This document shows, in pieces, positions 1 through 8,579 of a stretch of 64,000 nt of DNA. Within the stretch, counting starts at the first letter, position 1, and the number at the start of each line of letters is the position of its first letter. The position numbers were made by a program, and so were the translations under genes. The notes under the pieces were generated by a model. It searched no databases, was not told where the DNA came from, and was given only the letters and a program-made list of their open reading frames with translations. Source of the stretch: Roseiarcus sp963776665 (GTDB lineage: Bacteria; Pseudomonadota; Alphaproteobacteria; Rhizobiales; Beijerinckiaceae); assembly GCA_963776665.1 (NCBI GenBank), contig CAVZNQ010000035.1, positions 44,796-108,795 on the forward strand, in the 5' to 3' direction.

Positions 1-1
1 C

Positions 2-1972
2 GCAATGGCGAACGCGATCCGCTTTCTCGCCCTCGACGCGGTGGAGAAGGCCAAGAGCGGCCACCCCGGCCTGCCGATGGGCATGGCCGACGTCGCGACG
101 GTTCTCTGGCGCGACGTCCTGAAGTTCGACCCGGCCGACGCGCATTGGCCCGACCGCGACAGGTTCGTCCTGTCCGGCGGCCACGGCTGCATGCTGCTTT
201 ACAGCCTGCTCTATCTCACCGGGGTCGGCGGCGCCAAAGCGCTGACCATCGACGACATCAAGCAGTTTCGGCAGGTGGGCTCGAGGACGCCGGGGCATCC
301 CGAATATGGGTGCGCTCCGGGCGTCGAGACGACGACCGGTCCGCTGGGGCAGGGGATTTCAACCTCGGTCGGCATGGCGATCGCCGAGCGGATGCTGGCC
401 GCACGCTTCCCGGGCGTCGTGGACCACCATACCTATGTGATCGCCTCCGACGGCGACTTGATGGAAGGCGTGAGCCAGGAGGCGATCGGCATCGCCGGCC
501 ACCTCAAGCTCTCGAAGCTGATCGTCTTCTGGGACAACAACGGGATCTCGATCGACGGCCAGATCCCGGTCCTCGCCGACAACATCGACCAGGTCGCCCG
601 CTTCCAGTCGGCGGGCTGGAATTCGGTCCACATCGACGGTCACGATCCGAAGGCGATCCTCGACGCGACCCACGCGGCGCAGAAGTCCGACCGGCCGACG
701 ATGATCGCCTGCAAGACGACGATCGGCTTTGGCCTGCCGACCCATGCCGGGACCAGCAAGGCGCATAGCGACGCGCAGGGGGCCTCCGAGGTCGCCGGCG
801 CGCGCAAGGCGCTGAACTGGCCTTATGATCCGTTCGTCATCCCGGATGACATTCTGGCGGCGTGGCGGGCGGTCGGGCCCAAAGGCAAGGGGAAGAACGA
901 CCAATGGCGGGCCGCGCTCGCCGCGCTCGCGCCCGACCAGCGCGCCGAGTTCGAGCGGCGCCAGCGCGGCGAATTGCCGAAGGACCTCGACAAGGTCATC
1001 GACGCCTACAAGCGCAAGCTCGCCGACGAGAAGCCGGAACTCGCGACCCGCAAGGCGGGCGAGGCGGCGCTCAACGTGATCGGGGCCGCCGTGCCGGAAC
1101 TCATCACGGGCTCGGCCGACCTGACCCCGTCCAACAACACCAAGTTCAAGGACGAGAAGGAAATCGCGCCCGGCGACTTCTCCGGCCGCTACATCCACTT
1201 CGGCATCCGCGAGCACGGCATGGCGGCGGCGTGCAACGGCATCGCCGTGCACGGCGGCTTCATCCCGTCCGGGGCGTCGTTCTTCTGCTTCACCGACTAT
1301 TGCCGTCCTTCGCTCAGGATCGCCGCGCTGATGAAAATCAGGGTCACGCATGTGTTCACCCATGATTCGATCGGCCTCGGCGAGGATGGACCGACCCATC
1401 AGCCGGTCGAGCATCTCGCGGCGATGCGAGCGATGCCGAATTTCTATCTCTGGCGGCCTGCTGACAGCGTCGAGACCGTCGAGTGCTGGCAAGCGGCGCT
1501 CAAGCATGAGCATTCGCCTTCGATCCTCGCCCTGACGCGGCAGGGCCTGCCGGCGCTCAGGACCACCCATGTCGCGGAAAACTTGTGCGCCCGCGGCGGC
1601 TACGAGATTTCTCCGGCTTCGGGAGAGGCCCAGGTGTCGATCTTCGCCTCCGGGTCGGAGGTTTCGCTGGCGGTCGCCGCGCAGGCGCAGCTCAAAGAGA
1701 AGGGCGTCGCCGCCCGGGTCGTCTCGCTGCCGTGCTTCCCGGCCTTCTTCGAGCAGCCGGAAGACTATCGCCGCTCGGTCATCGGCTCCGCCAAGGTTAG
1801 GGTGGGAGTCGAGGCGGCGGTGAGATTTGGCTGGGACGCGATCATCGGCGACGGCCCGTTCATCGGCATGAAGAGTTTTGGCGAGAGCGGGCCATACAAG
1901 GCCGTCTATCAGCATTTCGGCATCACGCCCGAGGCGGTGGTCGAGGCGGCGCTGGCCCGGCTCAAGGCATGA
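2..1972 (+). CDS. tkt: Transketolase, 5' end cut by window edge
   Basis: Thiamine-diphosphate enzyme moving two-carbon ketol units between sugar phosphates in the pentose phosphate or Calvin cycle. Seen: N-terminal GHPGLPMG block, a ThDP-binding stretch SDGDLMEG near residue 148, NNGISIDG after it, and IREHGMAA carrying the catalytic glutamate near residue 402. The first visible methionine belongs to the MANAIRFL block, which in the family is preceded by roughly ten residues, so the true start probably lies upstream of the window. The 655 visible residues match the usual 660-670. gap and pgk follow on the same strand, the order seen in cbb-type or gluconeogenic clusters. It could be called cbbT if a Calvin cycle is present elsewhere, which cannot be judged here. 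Confidence 0.95.
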   Translation, partial: AMANAIRFLALDAVEKAKSGHPGLPMGMADVATVLWRDVLKFDPADAHWPDRDRFVLSGGHGCMLLYSLLYLTGVGGAKALTIDDIKQFRQVGSRTPGHPEYGCAPGVETTTGPLGQGISTSVGMAIAERMLAARFPGVVDHHTYVIASDGDLMEGVSQEAIGIAGHLKLSKLIVFWDNNGISIDGQIPVLADNIDQVARFQSAGWNSVHIDGHDPKAILDATHAAQKSDRPTMIACKTTIGFGLPTHAGTSKAHSDAQGASEVAGARKALNWPYDPFVIPDDILAAWRAVGPKGKGKNDQWRAALAALAPDQRAEFERRQRGELPKDLDKVIDAYKRKLADEKPELATRKAGEAALNVIGAAVPELITGSADLTPSNNTKFKDEKEIAPGDFSGRYIHFGIREHGMAAACNGIAVHGGFIPSGASFFCFTDYCRPSLRIAALMKIRVTHVFTHDSIGLGEDGPTHQPVEHLAAMRAMPNFYLWRPADSVETVECWQAALKHEHSPSILALTRQGLPALRTTHVAENLCARGGYEISPASGEAQVSIFASGSEVSLAVAAQAQLKEKGVAARVVSLPCFPAFFEQPEDYRRSVIGSAKVRVGVEAAVRFGWDAIIGDGPFIGMKSFGESGPYKAVYQHFGITPEAVVEAALARLKA

Positions 1973-2045
1973 GAGCCCCCGCGCGGCCATAAGCGCCGCC
2001 TCGAGGTTTTCCGCACGCAGGCGTGTCATTGAGGGGAGCGGGAGC

Positions 2046-2789
2046 TTGGCCAGTCGGAACGGCGCAGCGCCGCATTCATACGCGATCGCCGGCGGCGAGG
2101 ATGGAAAGCGGCGGCTCGACCTTCTCTCCGACATCATGCGCGGGACAACCCTGCGGCTCCTTGAGGACGCGGGGCTCAAACGCGGAGACCGGGTCCTCGA
2201 CGTTGGCTGCGGCGGCGGTCATGTCGCGCTGGACATGGCGCAGGTCGTCGGGTCCGAGGGTCACGTTCTCGGCATCGACTTCGATCCCCATGTGCTCGAG
2301 CTTGCGCGCGAGGACGCGCGGAAGGCGGGCGTCGCGACGGTCGAATTCGAGACCGCCGACGCGCATGACTTCAACGGCGGCCCGTTCTCTTTCATCCACG
2401 CGCGTTTCCTGCTTTCGCACGTGAGCGAGCCGGACGCGGTGTTCGGACGGCTCAAGGGGATGCTCGCGCCGGGTGGGCGGATCGCGGTCGAGGACATCGA
2501 CATGTCCGGCGCTTACTGCTTTCCCGCCGATGCAGCGCAGGACCGGTACCAGGCGCTCTATACCGAGGCGGTGCGCCGCGGCGGAGCCGACGCCAACCTC
2601 GGCCGCCGGCTGCCTGCGGTCGCGCTCGCGGCCGGACTGCAAGCGCGCTGGCGGGTGTACCAACCTGTCCACGCCGCCGGCCGCGAGAAGCGGCTGACCG
2701 CAGTCACAATGGACATGATCCGCGGATCGCTGCTGCGTTACGGCCTCGCGGAGGCCGCCGAGATCGAACTCGCTAACGCAAAGGCTTGA
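2046..2789 (+). CDS. SAM-dependent methyltransferase (class I), C-terminus frameshifted
   Basis: Class I Rossmann methyltransferase; substrate unknown. Seen: motif I VLDVGCGGGHVALDM near residue 50, then the acidic residue of GIDFD and the motif VEDIDMSG. The TTG start at 2046 follows a purine-rich GAGGGGAGCGGGAG and removes a run of residues that only shadow the transketolase gene. The reading frame stops at 2789, but the next frame continues as LEAFAEDRSTLVALPRMVQV to a stop at 2859, which is the typical C-terminus of this family. A one-base indel near 2775-2787 is therefore likely. It sits between tkt and gap without an obvious metabolic link. Confidence 0.8.
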   Translation: MASRNGAAPHSYAIAGGEDGKRRLDLLSDIMRGTTLRLLEDAGLKRGDRVLDVGCGGGHVALDMAQVVGSEGHVLGIDFDPHVLELAREDARKAGVATVEFETADAHDFNGGPFSFIHARFLLSHVSEPDAVFGRLKGMLAPGGRIAVEDIDMSGAYCFPADAAQDRYQALYTEAVRRGGADANLGRRLPAVALAAGLQARWRVYQPVHAAGREKRLTAVTMDMIRGSLLRYGLAEAAEIELANAKA

Positions 2790-3008
2790 GGCGTTCGCCG
2801 AGGACCGCTCGACGCTGGTGGCGCTTCCGCGGATGGTCCAGGTGTGGGGCGCAGTTTAGCGTCGCCGGCCTGTCGAGGTCGCCGATTGGCCTAGACTTTC
2901 CGGCGAGGATCGGACATTAAGCGCATCGTTTTCACTAAGCAGACGCGCGCCTGAGCCCGGACCCGAGCGGTCCGTCGATCGCAAGCGGGCGCGAGAGGAG
3001 AGACGGCG

Positions 3009-4022
3009 ATGGTTGCGAAGGTAGCGATCAATGGCTTCGGCCGCATCGGGCGGCTGGTGCTGCGCGCGATTTTGGAGTCAGGCCGCAAGGACATCGTGGT
3101 CGTCGCGATCAACGATCTGGGACCGGTCGAGACCAACGCCCATCTTTTGCGCTTCGACAGCGTCCACGGGCGCTTTCCGCACGCGGTCAAGGTCGAGGGC
3201 GACACGATGATCGTCGACGGGCACAAGATAAAGGTGACCGCGATCAAGGATCCGGCCGAGCTTCCGCACAAGGCGCTCGGCGTCGACGTCGCGCTCGAAT
3301 GCACCGGCATCTTCACAGCACGCGAGAAGGCGGCGGCCCATCTCAAGGCGGGCGCGAAGAAAGTCCTCATCTCGGCCCCGGCGGAAGGCGCCGATCTGAC
3401 GGTCGTCTATGGCGTCAACAACGACAAGCTGACCAAGGATCACCTTGTCGTCTCCAACGCTTCCTGCACGACCAATTGCCTCGCCCCCGTCGCCAAGGTG
3501 CTCAATGACACCGTCGGCATCGAGCACGGCTTCATGACCACCATCCACTCGTACACCGGCGACCAGCCGACGCTCGACACGCTGCACAAGGATCTCTACC
3601 GCGCCCGCGGCGCGGCGCTGTCGATGATCCCGACCACGACCGGGGCGGCGAAGGCGGTCGGCCTTGTGCTGCCCGAGCTCAAGGGCAAGCTCGACGGCTC
3701 GGCGATCCGCGTGCCGACGCCCAATGTCTCGGTCGTCGACCTCAAGTTCGTCTCCAAGCGCAAGACGAGCCCGGACGAGATCAACAACGCGGTCAAGACG
3801 ACCGCGGACGGCAACGGCCCGCTCAAGGGCATCCTCGGCTATACCGACCAGCCCAATGTCTCGAGCGACTTCAACCACGACGACCGCTCGTCGGTCTTCC
3901 ATCTCGATCAGACCAAGGTCATCGACGGCAATTTCGTTCGCGTGCTCTCCTGGTACGACAACGAATGGGGCTTCTCGAACCGCATGGCCGACACCGCCGT
4001 CGCGATGGCGAAGCTGGTCTGA
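3009..4022 (+). CDS. gap: Glyceraldehyde-3-phosphate dehydrogenase, type I
   Basis: Interconverts glyceraldehyde-3-phosphate and 1,3-bisphosphoglycerate with NAD(P). Seen: N-terminal nucleotide-binding INGFGRIGRLVLR, the active-site block NASCTTNCLAP near residue 154 with the catalytic cysteine, and the C-terminal WYDNEWGFSNRM. The length of 337 residues is normal. The ATG is preceded by GAGAGGAGAGACGGCG. pgk lies 159 bp downstream, the next enzyme of the pathway, with only a palindromic repeat between them. Confidence 0.97.
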   Translation: MVAKVAINGFGRIGRLVLRAILESGRKDIVVVAINDLGPVETNAHLLRFDSVHGRFPHAVKVEGDTMIVDGHKIKVTAIKDPAELPHKALGVDVALECTGIFTAREKAAAHLKAGAKKVLISAPAEGADLTVVYGVNNDKLTKDHLVVSNASCTTNCLAPVAKVLNDTVGIEHGFMTTIHSYTGDQPTLDTLHKDLYRARGAALSMIPTTTGAAKAVGLVLPELKGKLDGSAIRVPTPNVSVVDLKFVSKRKTSPDEINNAVKTTADGNGPLKGILGYTDQPNVSSDFNHDDRSSVFHLDQTKVIDGNFVRVLSWYDNEWGFSNRMADTAVAMAKLV

Positions 4023-4031
4023 GGCTTTGGG

Positions 4032-4127
4032 CGTCACCCCGCGAAAGCGGGGGTCCAAAGCCGCGTCGCGAAAAACCTCCGCCCGAACGATACGGGCGGA
4101 CTGGATGCCCGCCTTCGCGGGCATGAC
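4032..4127. repeat. Intergenic palindromic repeat (REP/RPE-like)
   Basis: Two inverted-repeat arms lie between gap and pgk: GTCACCCCGCGAAAGCGGGG on the left and GGATGCCCGCCTTCGCGGGC ending in ATGAC on the right. The GTCA..CCCGCG/CGCGGG..TGAC layout matches the small palindromic elements scattered through alphaproteobacterial genomes. A related, diverged copy lies at 26953-27049. As RNA it would fold into stem-loops between the two cistrons, which might affect the balance of gap and pgk mRNA. That role is inference. Confidence 0.65.
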
Positions 4128-4181
4128 AGAAAGGCGCGGCAGGAACGTCGCTGCCGTCGGAAGCCTGAGAGGCGCTGACCC

Positions 4182-5381
4182 ATGAGCAATCCGTTCCGCA
4201 CCCTCGACGACGCCGACGTTTCGGGAAAGCGCGTCCTCCTGCGCGTCGACCTCAACGTCCCGACCGAAAACGGCCGCGTCACCGACAAGACGCGCATCGA
4301 ACGGGTCGCCGAGACGATGAAGGAGATCGCGGACAAGGGCGGCAAGGTGATCCTGCTCGCGCATTTCGGCCGCCCGAAGGGCGGACCGGACGAAGCCAAT
4401 TCGCTGCGCCCCGTCGCCGAAGCGGTCGCCGAAGTCATCGGCCGGCCGGTCGCCTTCGTCGGCGACTGTATCGGCCCGGTCGCCGCTGACGCGATCGGGA
4501 CGATGAGGAACGGCGACATTCTGCTGCTCGAGAACACCCGCTTCCACAAGGGCGAGGAGAAAAACGATCCGGCCCATGTGGACGAGCTCGCCAAGCTCGG
4601 CGACATCTACGTCAACGACGCCTTCTCCGCCGCCCACCGCGCCCACGCCACCACCGAGGGCCTCGCCCGCAAGCTGCCGGCCCACGCGGGCCGGGCGATG
4701 CAGAAGGAGCTCGAGGCTCTGTCGCTCGCGCTCGGCAACCCGGCGCGGCCGGTCGCGGCGATTGTCGGCGGAGCCAAGGTTTCGACGAAGCTCGAACTCC
4801 TCGGCAACCTCGTCAACAAGGTCGATATCCTCATCATCGGCGGCGGCATGGCCAACACCTTCCTGTTCGCCCAAGGCAACGGGGTCGGCAAGTCGCTGTG
4901 CGAGAAGGATCTCGCTGAGACCGCGCGCTCGATCGTCGCGGCGGCAGCGAAGGCCAAATGCCGCATCCTGCTGCCGGTCGACGCGACGGTCGCCAGGGAG
5001 CTCAAGCCCCATGTCCGCGCCCATGTCGTCGACATCGATCATATCCCCGAGAACGAAATGATCCTCGACATTGGGCCGAAGTCCGTCGCGGCGGTCGCGG
5101 ACATTCTGAACCGGATCAAGACGCTGGTGTGGAACGGCCCGTTCGGCGCCTTCGAGACGCCGCCGTTCGACACCGCCACGATGGCGATCGCAAAGGAAGC
5201 CGCTTCCCTAACCAAGGCCGGGAAATTGACGTCGGTCGCCGGCGGCGGCGATACGGTCGCCGCGCTCAACGAGGCCAAGGTCGCGGACGATTTCACCTAT
5301 GTTTCGGCCGCGGGAGGAGCCTTCCTCGAATGGATGGAGGGCAAAGCGCTGCCCGGCGTCGAGGCGCTGAGAGTGAAGTAG
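4182..5381 (+). CDS. pgk: Phosphoglycerate kinase
   Basis: Transfers the acyl phosphate of 1,3-bisphosphoglycerate to ADP, reversibly. Seen: N-terminal RVDLNVP, the substrate-binding HFGRPKGG block near residue 65, LLENTRFHKGEEKN, VNDAFSAAHRAHAT, and the C-terminal nucleotide-binding SVAGGGDTVAAL. The length of 399 residues fits bacterial PGK. It follows gap on the same strand. The start ATG gives the family-typical FRTLDDADVSGKRVLLR opening. Confidence 0.97.
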   Translation: MSNPFRTLDDADVSGKRVLLRVDLNVPTENGRVTDKTRIERVAETMKEIADKGGKVILLAHFGRPKGGPDEANSLRPVAEAVAEVIGRPVAFVGDCIGPVAADAIGTMRNGDILLLENTRFHKGEEKNDPAHVDELAKLGDIYVNDAFSAAHRAHATTEGLARKLPAHAGRAMQKELEALSLALGNPARPVAAIVGGAKVSTKLELLGNLVNKVDILIIGGGMANTFLFAQGNGVGKSLCEKDLAETARSIVAAAAKAKCRILLPVDATVARELKPHVRAHVVDIDHIPENEMILDIGPKSVAAVADILNRIKTLVWNGPFGAFETPPFDTATMAIAKEAASLTKAGKLTSVAGGGDTVAALNEAKVADDFTYVSAAGGAFLEWMEGKALPGVEALRVK

Positions 5382-5383
5382 CT

Positions 5384-6172
5384 TCAGCGCTTCCGCACGG
5401 CGAGGCTCTGCGTCGCGCGCCCGATCAGTCCGTGTTCGTCGTAGAGAGCGGATTCGGCCAGCCCGCAACCGTTGCCGCCAAGCAGGGTGCGCGATTGCAG
5501 GCAGATCCATTCTCCGAGCGGACGGCGCGCGAGGTTGATGGTCAGATCGCAGTTGAGGAATATATACTTGTGGAAGTCCAGAACGGCGCTGATGCCGTTG
5601 CCGGAATCGGCCGCGACTACAACGCGCTGATACGGGCTCGGCGCCTCACCCTTCACCAGCGGATGATTCAAGCGAAACCAGATCGCGCTCGGCCCGTTGA
5701 AAAACTTTCCCTCGGCAAGGCGGGTCTCGACCAGGCTCCAATACCCGGCTCCCTCCCGGCTCGAAGGCGCGACGGCGACGGGGCTCTCGGCGACCGGCTT
5801 TGGCGCGCGCGGCGGCGGATGGCCCTGCGTCCCGTCGGGGATGATGAAATCCTCCTCGCGTTGCACGAGAGCTGTGAATCGTGCGACGTCCTTGCCGCTG
5901 GCAATCAGCCGGCCTGAAAAGTGGCCGGCGTTGCGGCCGAGGTAGTCCGGCGTCACTTCGATGCGGCATTCGCCGATCGGGGCAGGGCGCATGAGATTGA
6001 CCGTCAGGCGCCCGAGATGGTCGAGGCCCGTCTTTGTCGCGGCGCGTTCAATCGCCCGGCAAATCAACGCGGAAGGCGGGCCGGCGTGCTGATGGTCGGG
6101 GTGCCACGGGCCGCGGGTGAGCGGGCCCGCGCCAAAGACGCCTTCGGTGACTTCGTTATAGGCTGCGTCCAA
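5384..6172 (-). CDS. Acyl-CoA thioesterase family protein (double hotdog)
   Basis: Likely hydrolyses acyl-CoA thioesters; the specific substrate is unknown. Seen: 262 residues with two similar halves as in the TesB/double-hotdog family, including the conserved HAGPPSALICRAIE opening of the first hotdog, and WICLQSRT with a C-terminal DEHGLIGRATQSLAVR that matches the closing strand of these enzymes. It converges tail-to-tail with pgk, with 2 bp between the stops, and is divergent from the Fe-S protein gene at 6324. Assignment rests on family pattern, not on a catalytic residue that can be pinned down here. Confidence 0.75.
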   Translation of the reverse strand: MDAAYNEVTEGVFGAGPLTRGPWHPDHQHAGPPSALICRAIERAATKTGLDHLGRLTVNLMRPAPIGECRIEVTPDYLGRNAGHFSGRLIASGKDVARFTALVQREEDFIIPDGTQGHPPPRAPKPVAESPVAVAPSSREGAGYWSLVETRLAEGKFFNGPSAIWFRLNHPLVKGEAPSPYQRVVVAADSGNGISAVLDFHKYIFLNCDLTINLARRPLGEWICLQSRTLLGGNGCGLAESALYDEHGLIGRATQSLAVRKR

Positions 6173-6323
6173 TGAAAGCCTCCGCTGCTCTCGCCGTCGC
6201 CGGGCTGCTTTTGAGTTTGCGCCCGGAGGGGGCTCGAAGCAAGATGGTTCGTATCTAAACTAATACCGCCGGCATGCGTGCAGGACCAATGACGCGTCAC
6301 GGCCAACGTGCGAGACGATCCTC

Positions 6324-7031
6324 ATGAGCGGCGCAGCGCTTGAGACCGCCCTTGCCGCCATCTCTGGCGCCGGCCTCGTTCCGCGCGGCGCGCTGGCCGT
6401 TGAAGAGAAGGAGCGGCGGGGCGAACTCGCAGACGTTCGCACCATCGTGCTCGCCGGCATGGCCGGGCGCGACGGGTGGAGCGCGTTCGCCGCGAGCCCT
6501 GAGGCCGCTGACGGAGCCGACGATCCGCTCGACCGCTGGAGCCGGCGGGTGATCGAAGCGCTGGCGCGCGATCTTGGCGGGCAAGCGCTTTTCCCGTTCG
6601 GCGGTCCGCCGTTCTGGCCGTTCCAGCAATGGGCGCGGCGCGCGGAGCCGGTGCATCCCTCGCCGATCGGCCTCCTGATCCATCCTGTCTACGGGCTCTG
6701 GCACAGCTATCGCGGCGCGCTCGCGTTTCGCGAAGCGCTCGACGTTCCCGAACCCGCGGCGGCCCCAAGTCCCTGCGACTCCTGCCGCGAGCGTCCGTGC
6801 CTCAGCACCTGTCCCGTCGGCGCGTTTTCGCCCGGCGGCTACGACGTCGCCGCCTGCGCCAGCCATCTGGCGAACGCGGCCGGCGCGGACTGCATGAGCG
6901 CTGGGTGCCGGGCGCGTCGGGCCTGCCCGGTCGGGGCCGAGCATGCCTATGGCGAGAACCAGGCGAGTTTCACCATGCGGGCGTTTCTGCGCTCGCAAGG
7001 GCGGCCCGACAACCTATCACGCCGGGATTGA
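6324..7031 (+). CDS. QueG-like 4Fe-4S protein
   Basis: A 235-residue protein with a ferredoxin-like cysteine domain near the C-terminus. Seen: CDSCRERPCLSTCPVG near residue 155 (CxxCxxxxCxxxCP) and a second cluster with CMSAGCRARRACPVG near residue 200, together resembling the two-[4Fe-4S] arrangement of epoxyqueuosine reductase-related proteins. The N-terminal part lacks a recognisable cobalamin-binding reductase domain, so it is not QueG itself. The exact role is unknown. Its 3' end overlaps the convergent methyltransferase gene by about 60 bp. Confidence 0.65.
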   Translation: MSGAALETALAAISGAGLVPRGALAVEEKERRGELADVRTIVLAGMAGRDGWSAFAASPEAADGADDPLDRWSRRVIEALARDLGGQALFPFGGPPFWPFQQWARRAEPVHPSPIGLLIHPVYGLWHSYRGALAFREALDVPEPAAAPSPCDSCRERPCLSTCPVGAFSPGGYDVAACASHLANAAGADCMSAGCRARRACPVGAEHAYGENQASFTMRAFLRSQGRPDNLSRRD

Positions 7032-7884
7032 CCGCGCTCACCATCCAGATCGCCGCGTCAAGCGGCACGCTGTCGCCCTTTTGGCGCTCAGCGAGCGCCT
7101 TGCGGATGTCGGCCGTTGCGGCGGCGCGGACGGCTTCGGGCTGGCCGTCGAGGATGCGGCTGGTCGGTCCGATGCCGAGCGCGCTGGCGACCGCGGCGTC
7201 CAGCCCGCGGCCGATGGCGACGTCGAGCTCGAGATCCTGCGGGGCCACAACGATGTCGGCGAAGCCGCCGGCGCTCAAGATGCGCCGCACGCGAGCGTCG
7301 TCGGCGAAGGCGAACGGGCCTGGATCGTCCGGATTCGTCTCGGGCAGGGGAGGGGCGTGCTTCTTCGCCTCGCGCAGCGGGAGCATCATCCACGGATTTT
7401 GCCTGGCCTCGCGCCAGCAGGCGAAGACGAGCCGCCCGCCGCGCTTCAGTCCGGTGCGGAGATTGGCGAAAGATCGCGCCGGATCGGCGAAGAACATGAC
7501 GCCGAATCGCGACACCGCGAGATCGGCCCACCCAGGCTCGAAATCATGGACCGTCGCGTCGGCGAGAACGAAGCGGGCGGGAAGCCCGGAGGGAGCGCGC
7601 TCGCGGGCGCGCTCCAGCATCGGAGCCGAAACGTCGAGCCCGAGCGCCTCGCCTCCCGGCGCAACGCGTTCAGCGAAGGCGATCGTCGTGTCGCCGCAGC
7701 CGCAGCCGATGTCGATCACGCGCTCGCCCGGTTTCGCGCCCGCCGCGGCAATGAGCCGGTCGGAGATCGGGCGCAGCACCAGGTCCTGCTCCTCCTGGCG
7801 GTCGGTCCATCGCCGTCCGGCGATGGAATTCCAATATTCGACCTGGGCGGCGTTGTCGGCGTGCATCGGCGGGGCGGCGGACAC
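6970..7884 (-). CDS. SAM-dependent methyltransferase
   Basis: Class I methyltransferase of about 304 residues. Seen: YWNSIAGRRWTDRQEEQDL opening, motif I VIDIGCGCGDTTIAFA, GLDVSAPMLERAR, and VSRFGVMFFADP; these mark the group of generic methyltransferases whose substrate is usually unknown. The GTG at 7884 is chosen because AAGGAG precedes it with suitable spacing. An open frame extends far upstream, to 9630, but that part codes for unrelated remnants. It follows the cupin gene by about 17 bp on the same strand, so the two are probably cotranscribed. Confidence 0.8.
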   Translation of the reverse strand: MSAAPPMHADNAAQVEYWNSIAGRRWTDRQEEQDLVLRPISDRLIAAAGAKPGERVIDIGCGCGDTTIAFAERVAPGGEALGLDVSAPMLERARERAPSGLPARFVLADATVHDFEPGWADLAVSRFGVMFFADPARSFANLRTGLKRGGRLVFACWREARQNPWMMLPLREAKKHAPPLPETNPDDPGPFAFADDARVRRILSAGGFADIVVAPQDLELDVAIGRGLDAAVASALGIGPTSRILDGQPEAVRAAATADIRKALAERQKGDSVPLDAAIWMVSAVNPGVIGCRAALASAETPAW

Positions 7885-7901
7885 GGGCGCTCCTTGTTTG
7901 C

Positions 7902-8297
7902 TCACGCCGGTGAGGCCAGCGGCTTGCCCTTCTCGACGACGTAGGTCGAAATGACAATTGTCTTGGCCGGCCCGTTCGGCCCGCCGTGCGGCGTGCCGGT
8001 CGGAACCTGAAATCCGTCGCCCGGCGCGAGTTTGAGCGGGCCCTGGCCGTCGATGGTCAGTTCGAGGCCCCCTTCGGCGACATAGCCTGTTTCGATGCCG
8101 GGATGCGTGTGGCGCGCAACCGTTACGTTCGGGTCGATTTCGACCCGCATCTCTACCGTCGTATAGCCCTCGACCGGCCCATCGGTCTGCTTGAGGAGGG
8201 TGCGCTTGAACCCGGGCGTTTGCGCGTCGGCCCCGGTAGCGAGAAAACCGCCTGCAGCGCAGAGTGCGCATGCGGCGAATGCGCGTCGCGTGAGCAT
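7902..8297 (-). CDS. Secreted cupin-domain protein
   Basis: A 131-residue exported cupin. Seen: an N-terminal signal peptide with a twin-arginine start (MLTRRAFAACALCAAGGFLA) and an ADA-Q cleavage site, then cupin motif 1 with HTHPGIETGYV and motif 2 with PGDGFQVPTGTPHGG, i.e. the histidines and glutamate that bind metal. The ATG at 8297 has GGGAGG upstream. Small cupins of this kind are often annotated as quercetin-dioxygenase-like, but the activity is unknown. It is probably in one transcript with the downstream methyltransferase. Confidence 0.8.
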   Translation of the reverse strand: MLTRRAFAACALCAAGGFLATGADAQTPGFKRTLLKQTDGPVEGYTTVEMRVEIDPNVTVARHTHPGIETGYVAEGGLELTIDGQGPLKLAPGDGFQVPTGTPHGGPNGPAKTIVISTYVVEKGKPLASPA

Positions 8298-8579
8298 GGT
8301 CGTATCCTCCCGTTGCGCCGGCTGTTCCGCCGGCTGCTCTTTGCTTGTCGCGTCCTGACCCGTCCATTGAGCCGACAGTCGAAGCCGACGACCAGCGCCT
8401 TGTAACCCCTGCTCCGCATGGCGGCAATCTGCTCGGGCGTGGCGGCGACGCCTCCGAGCGCGACCGGACTTGCTCGAATAGCTGACGGTCCGCTGTTCTG
8501 CGGCGACACGAGGCGGTCTCAACAACGAGCGCCAGGTCGGTGGATTCGTCAGCATCGAATGCCCAAACCGGGCGCGTCA
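8298..8579 (-). pseudogene. Degraded region with possible aldolase C-terminal remnant
   Basis: No intact gene. In one minus-strand frame, near 8390-8460, the stretch GVAATPEQIAAMRSRGYKAL followed by VVGFD resembles the C-terminal helix and strand of HpcH/HpaI-type 2-oxo-acid aldolases, but nothing upstream of it supports the rest of such a gene. It lies between the truncated ABC transporter and the cupin, so it may be a scar of deletion or rearrangement. The aldolase match is from pattern memory only. Confidence 0.35.

Noticed and set aside
359..2179. 606-residue open frame on the minus strand
   Set aside because: It is antisense to transketolase, rich in Arg/Ala/Asp as expected for a shadow frame in GC-rich DNA, and shows no family motif.
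3078..5042. 654-residue minus-strand open frame across gap and pgk
   Set aside because: Antisense shadow of two well-conserved enzymes; composition is not protein-like.
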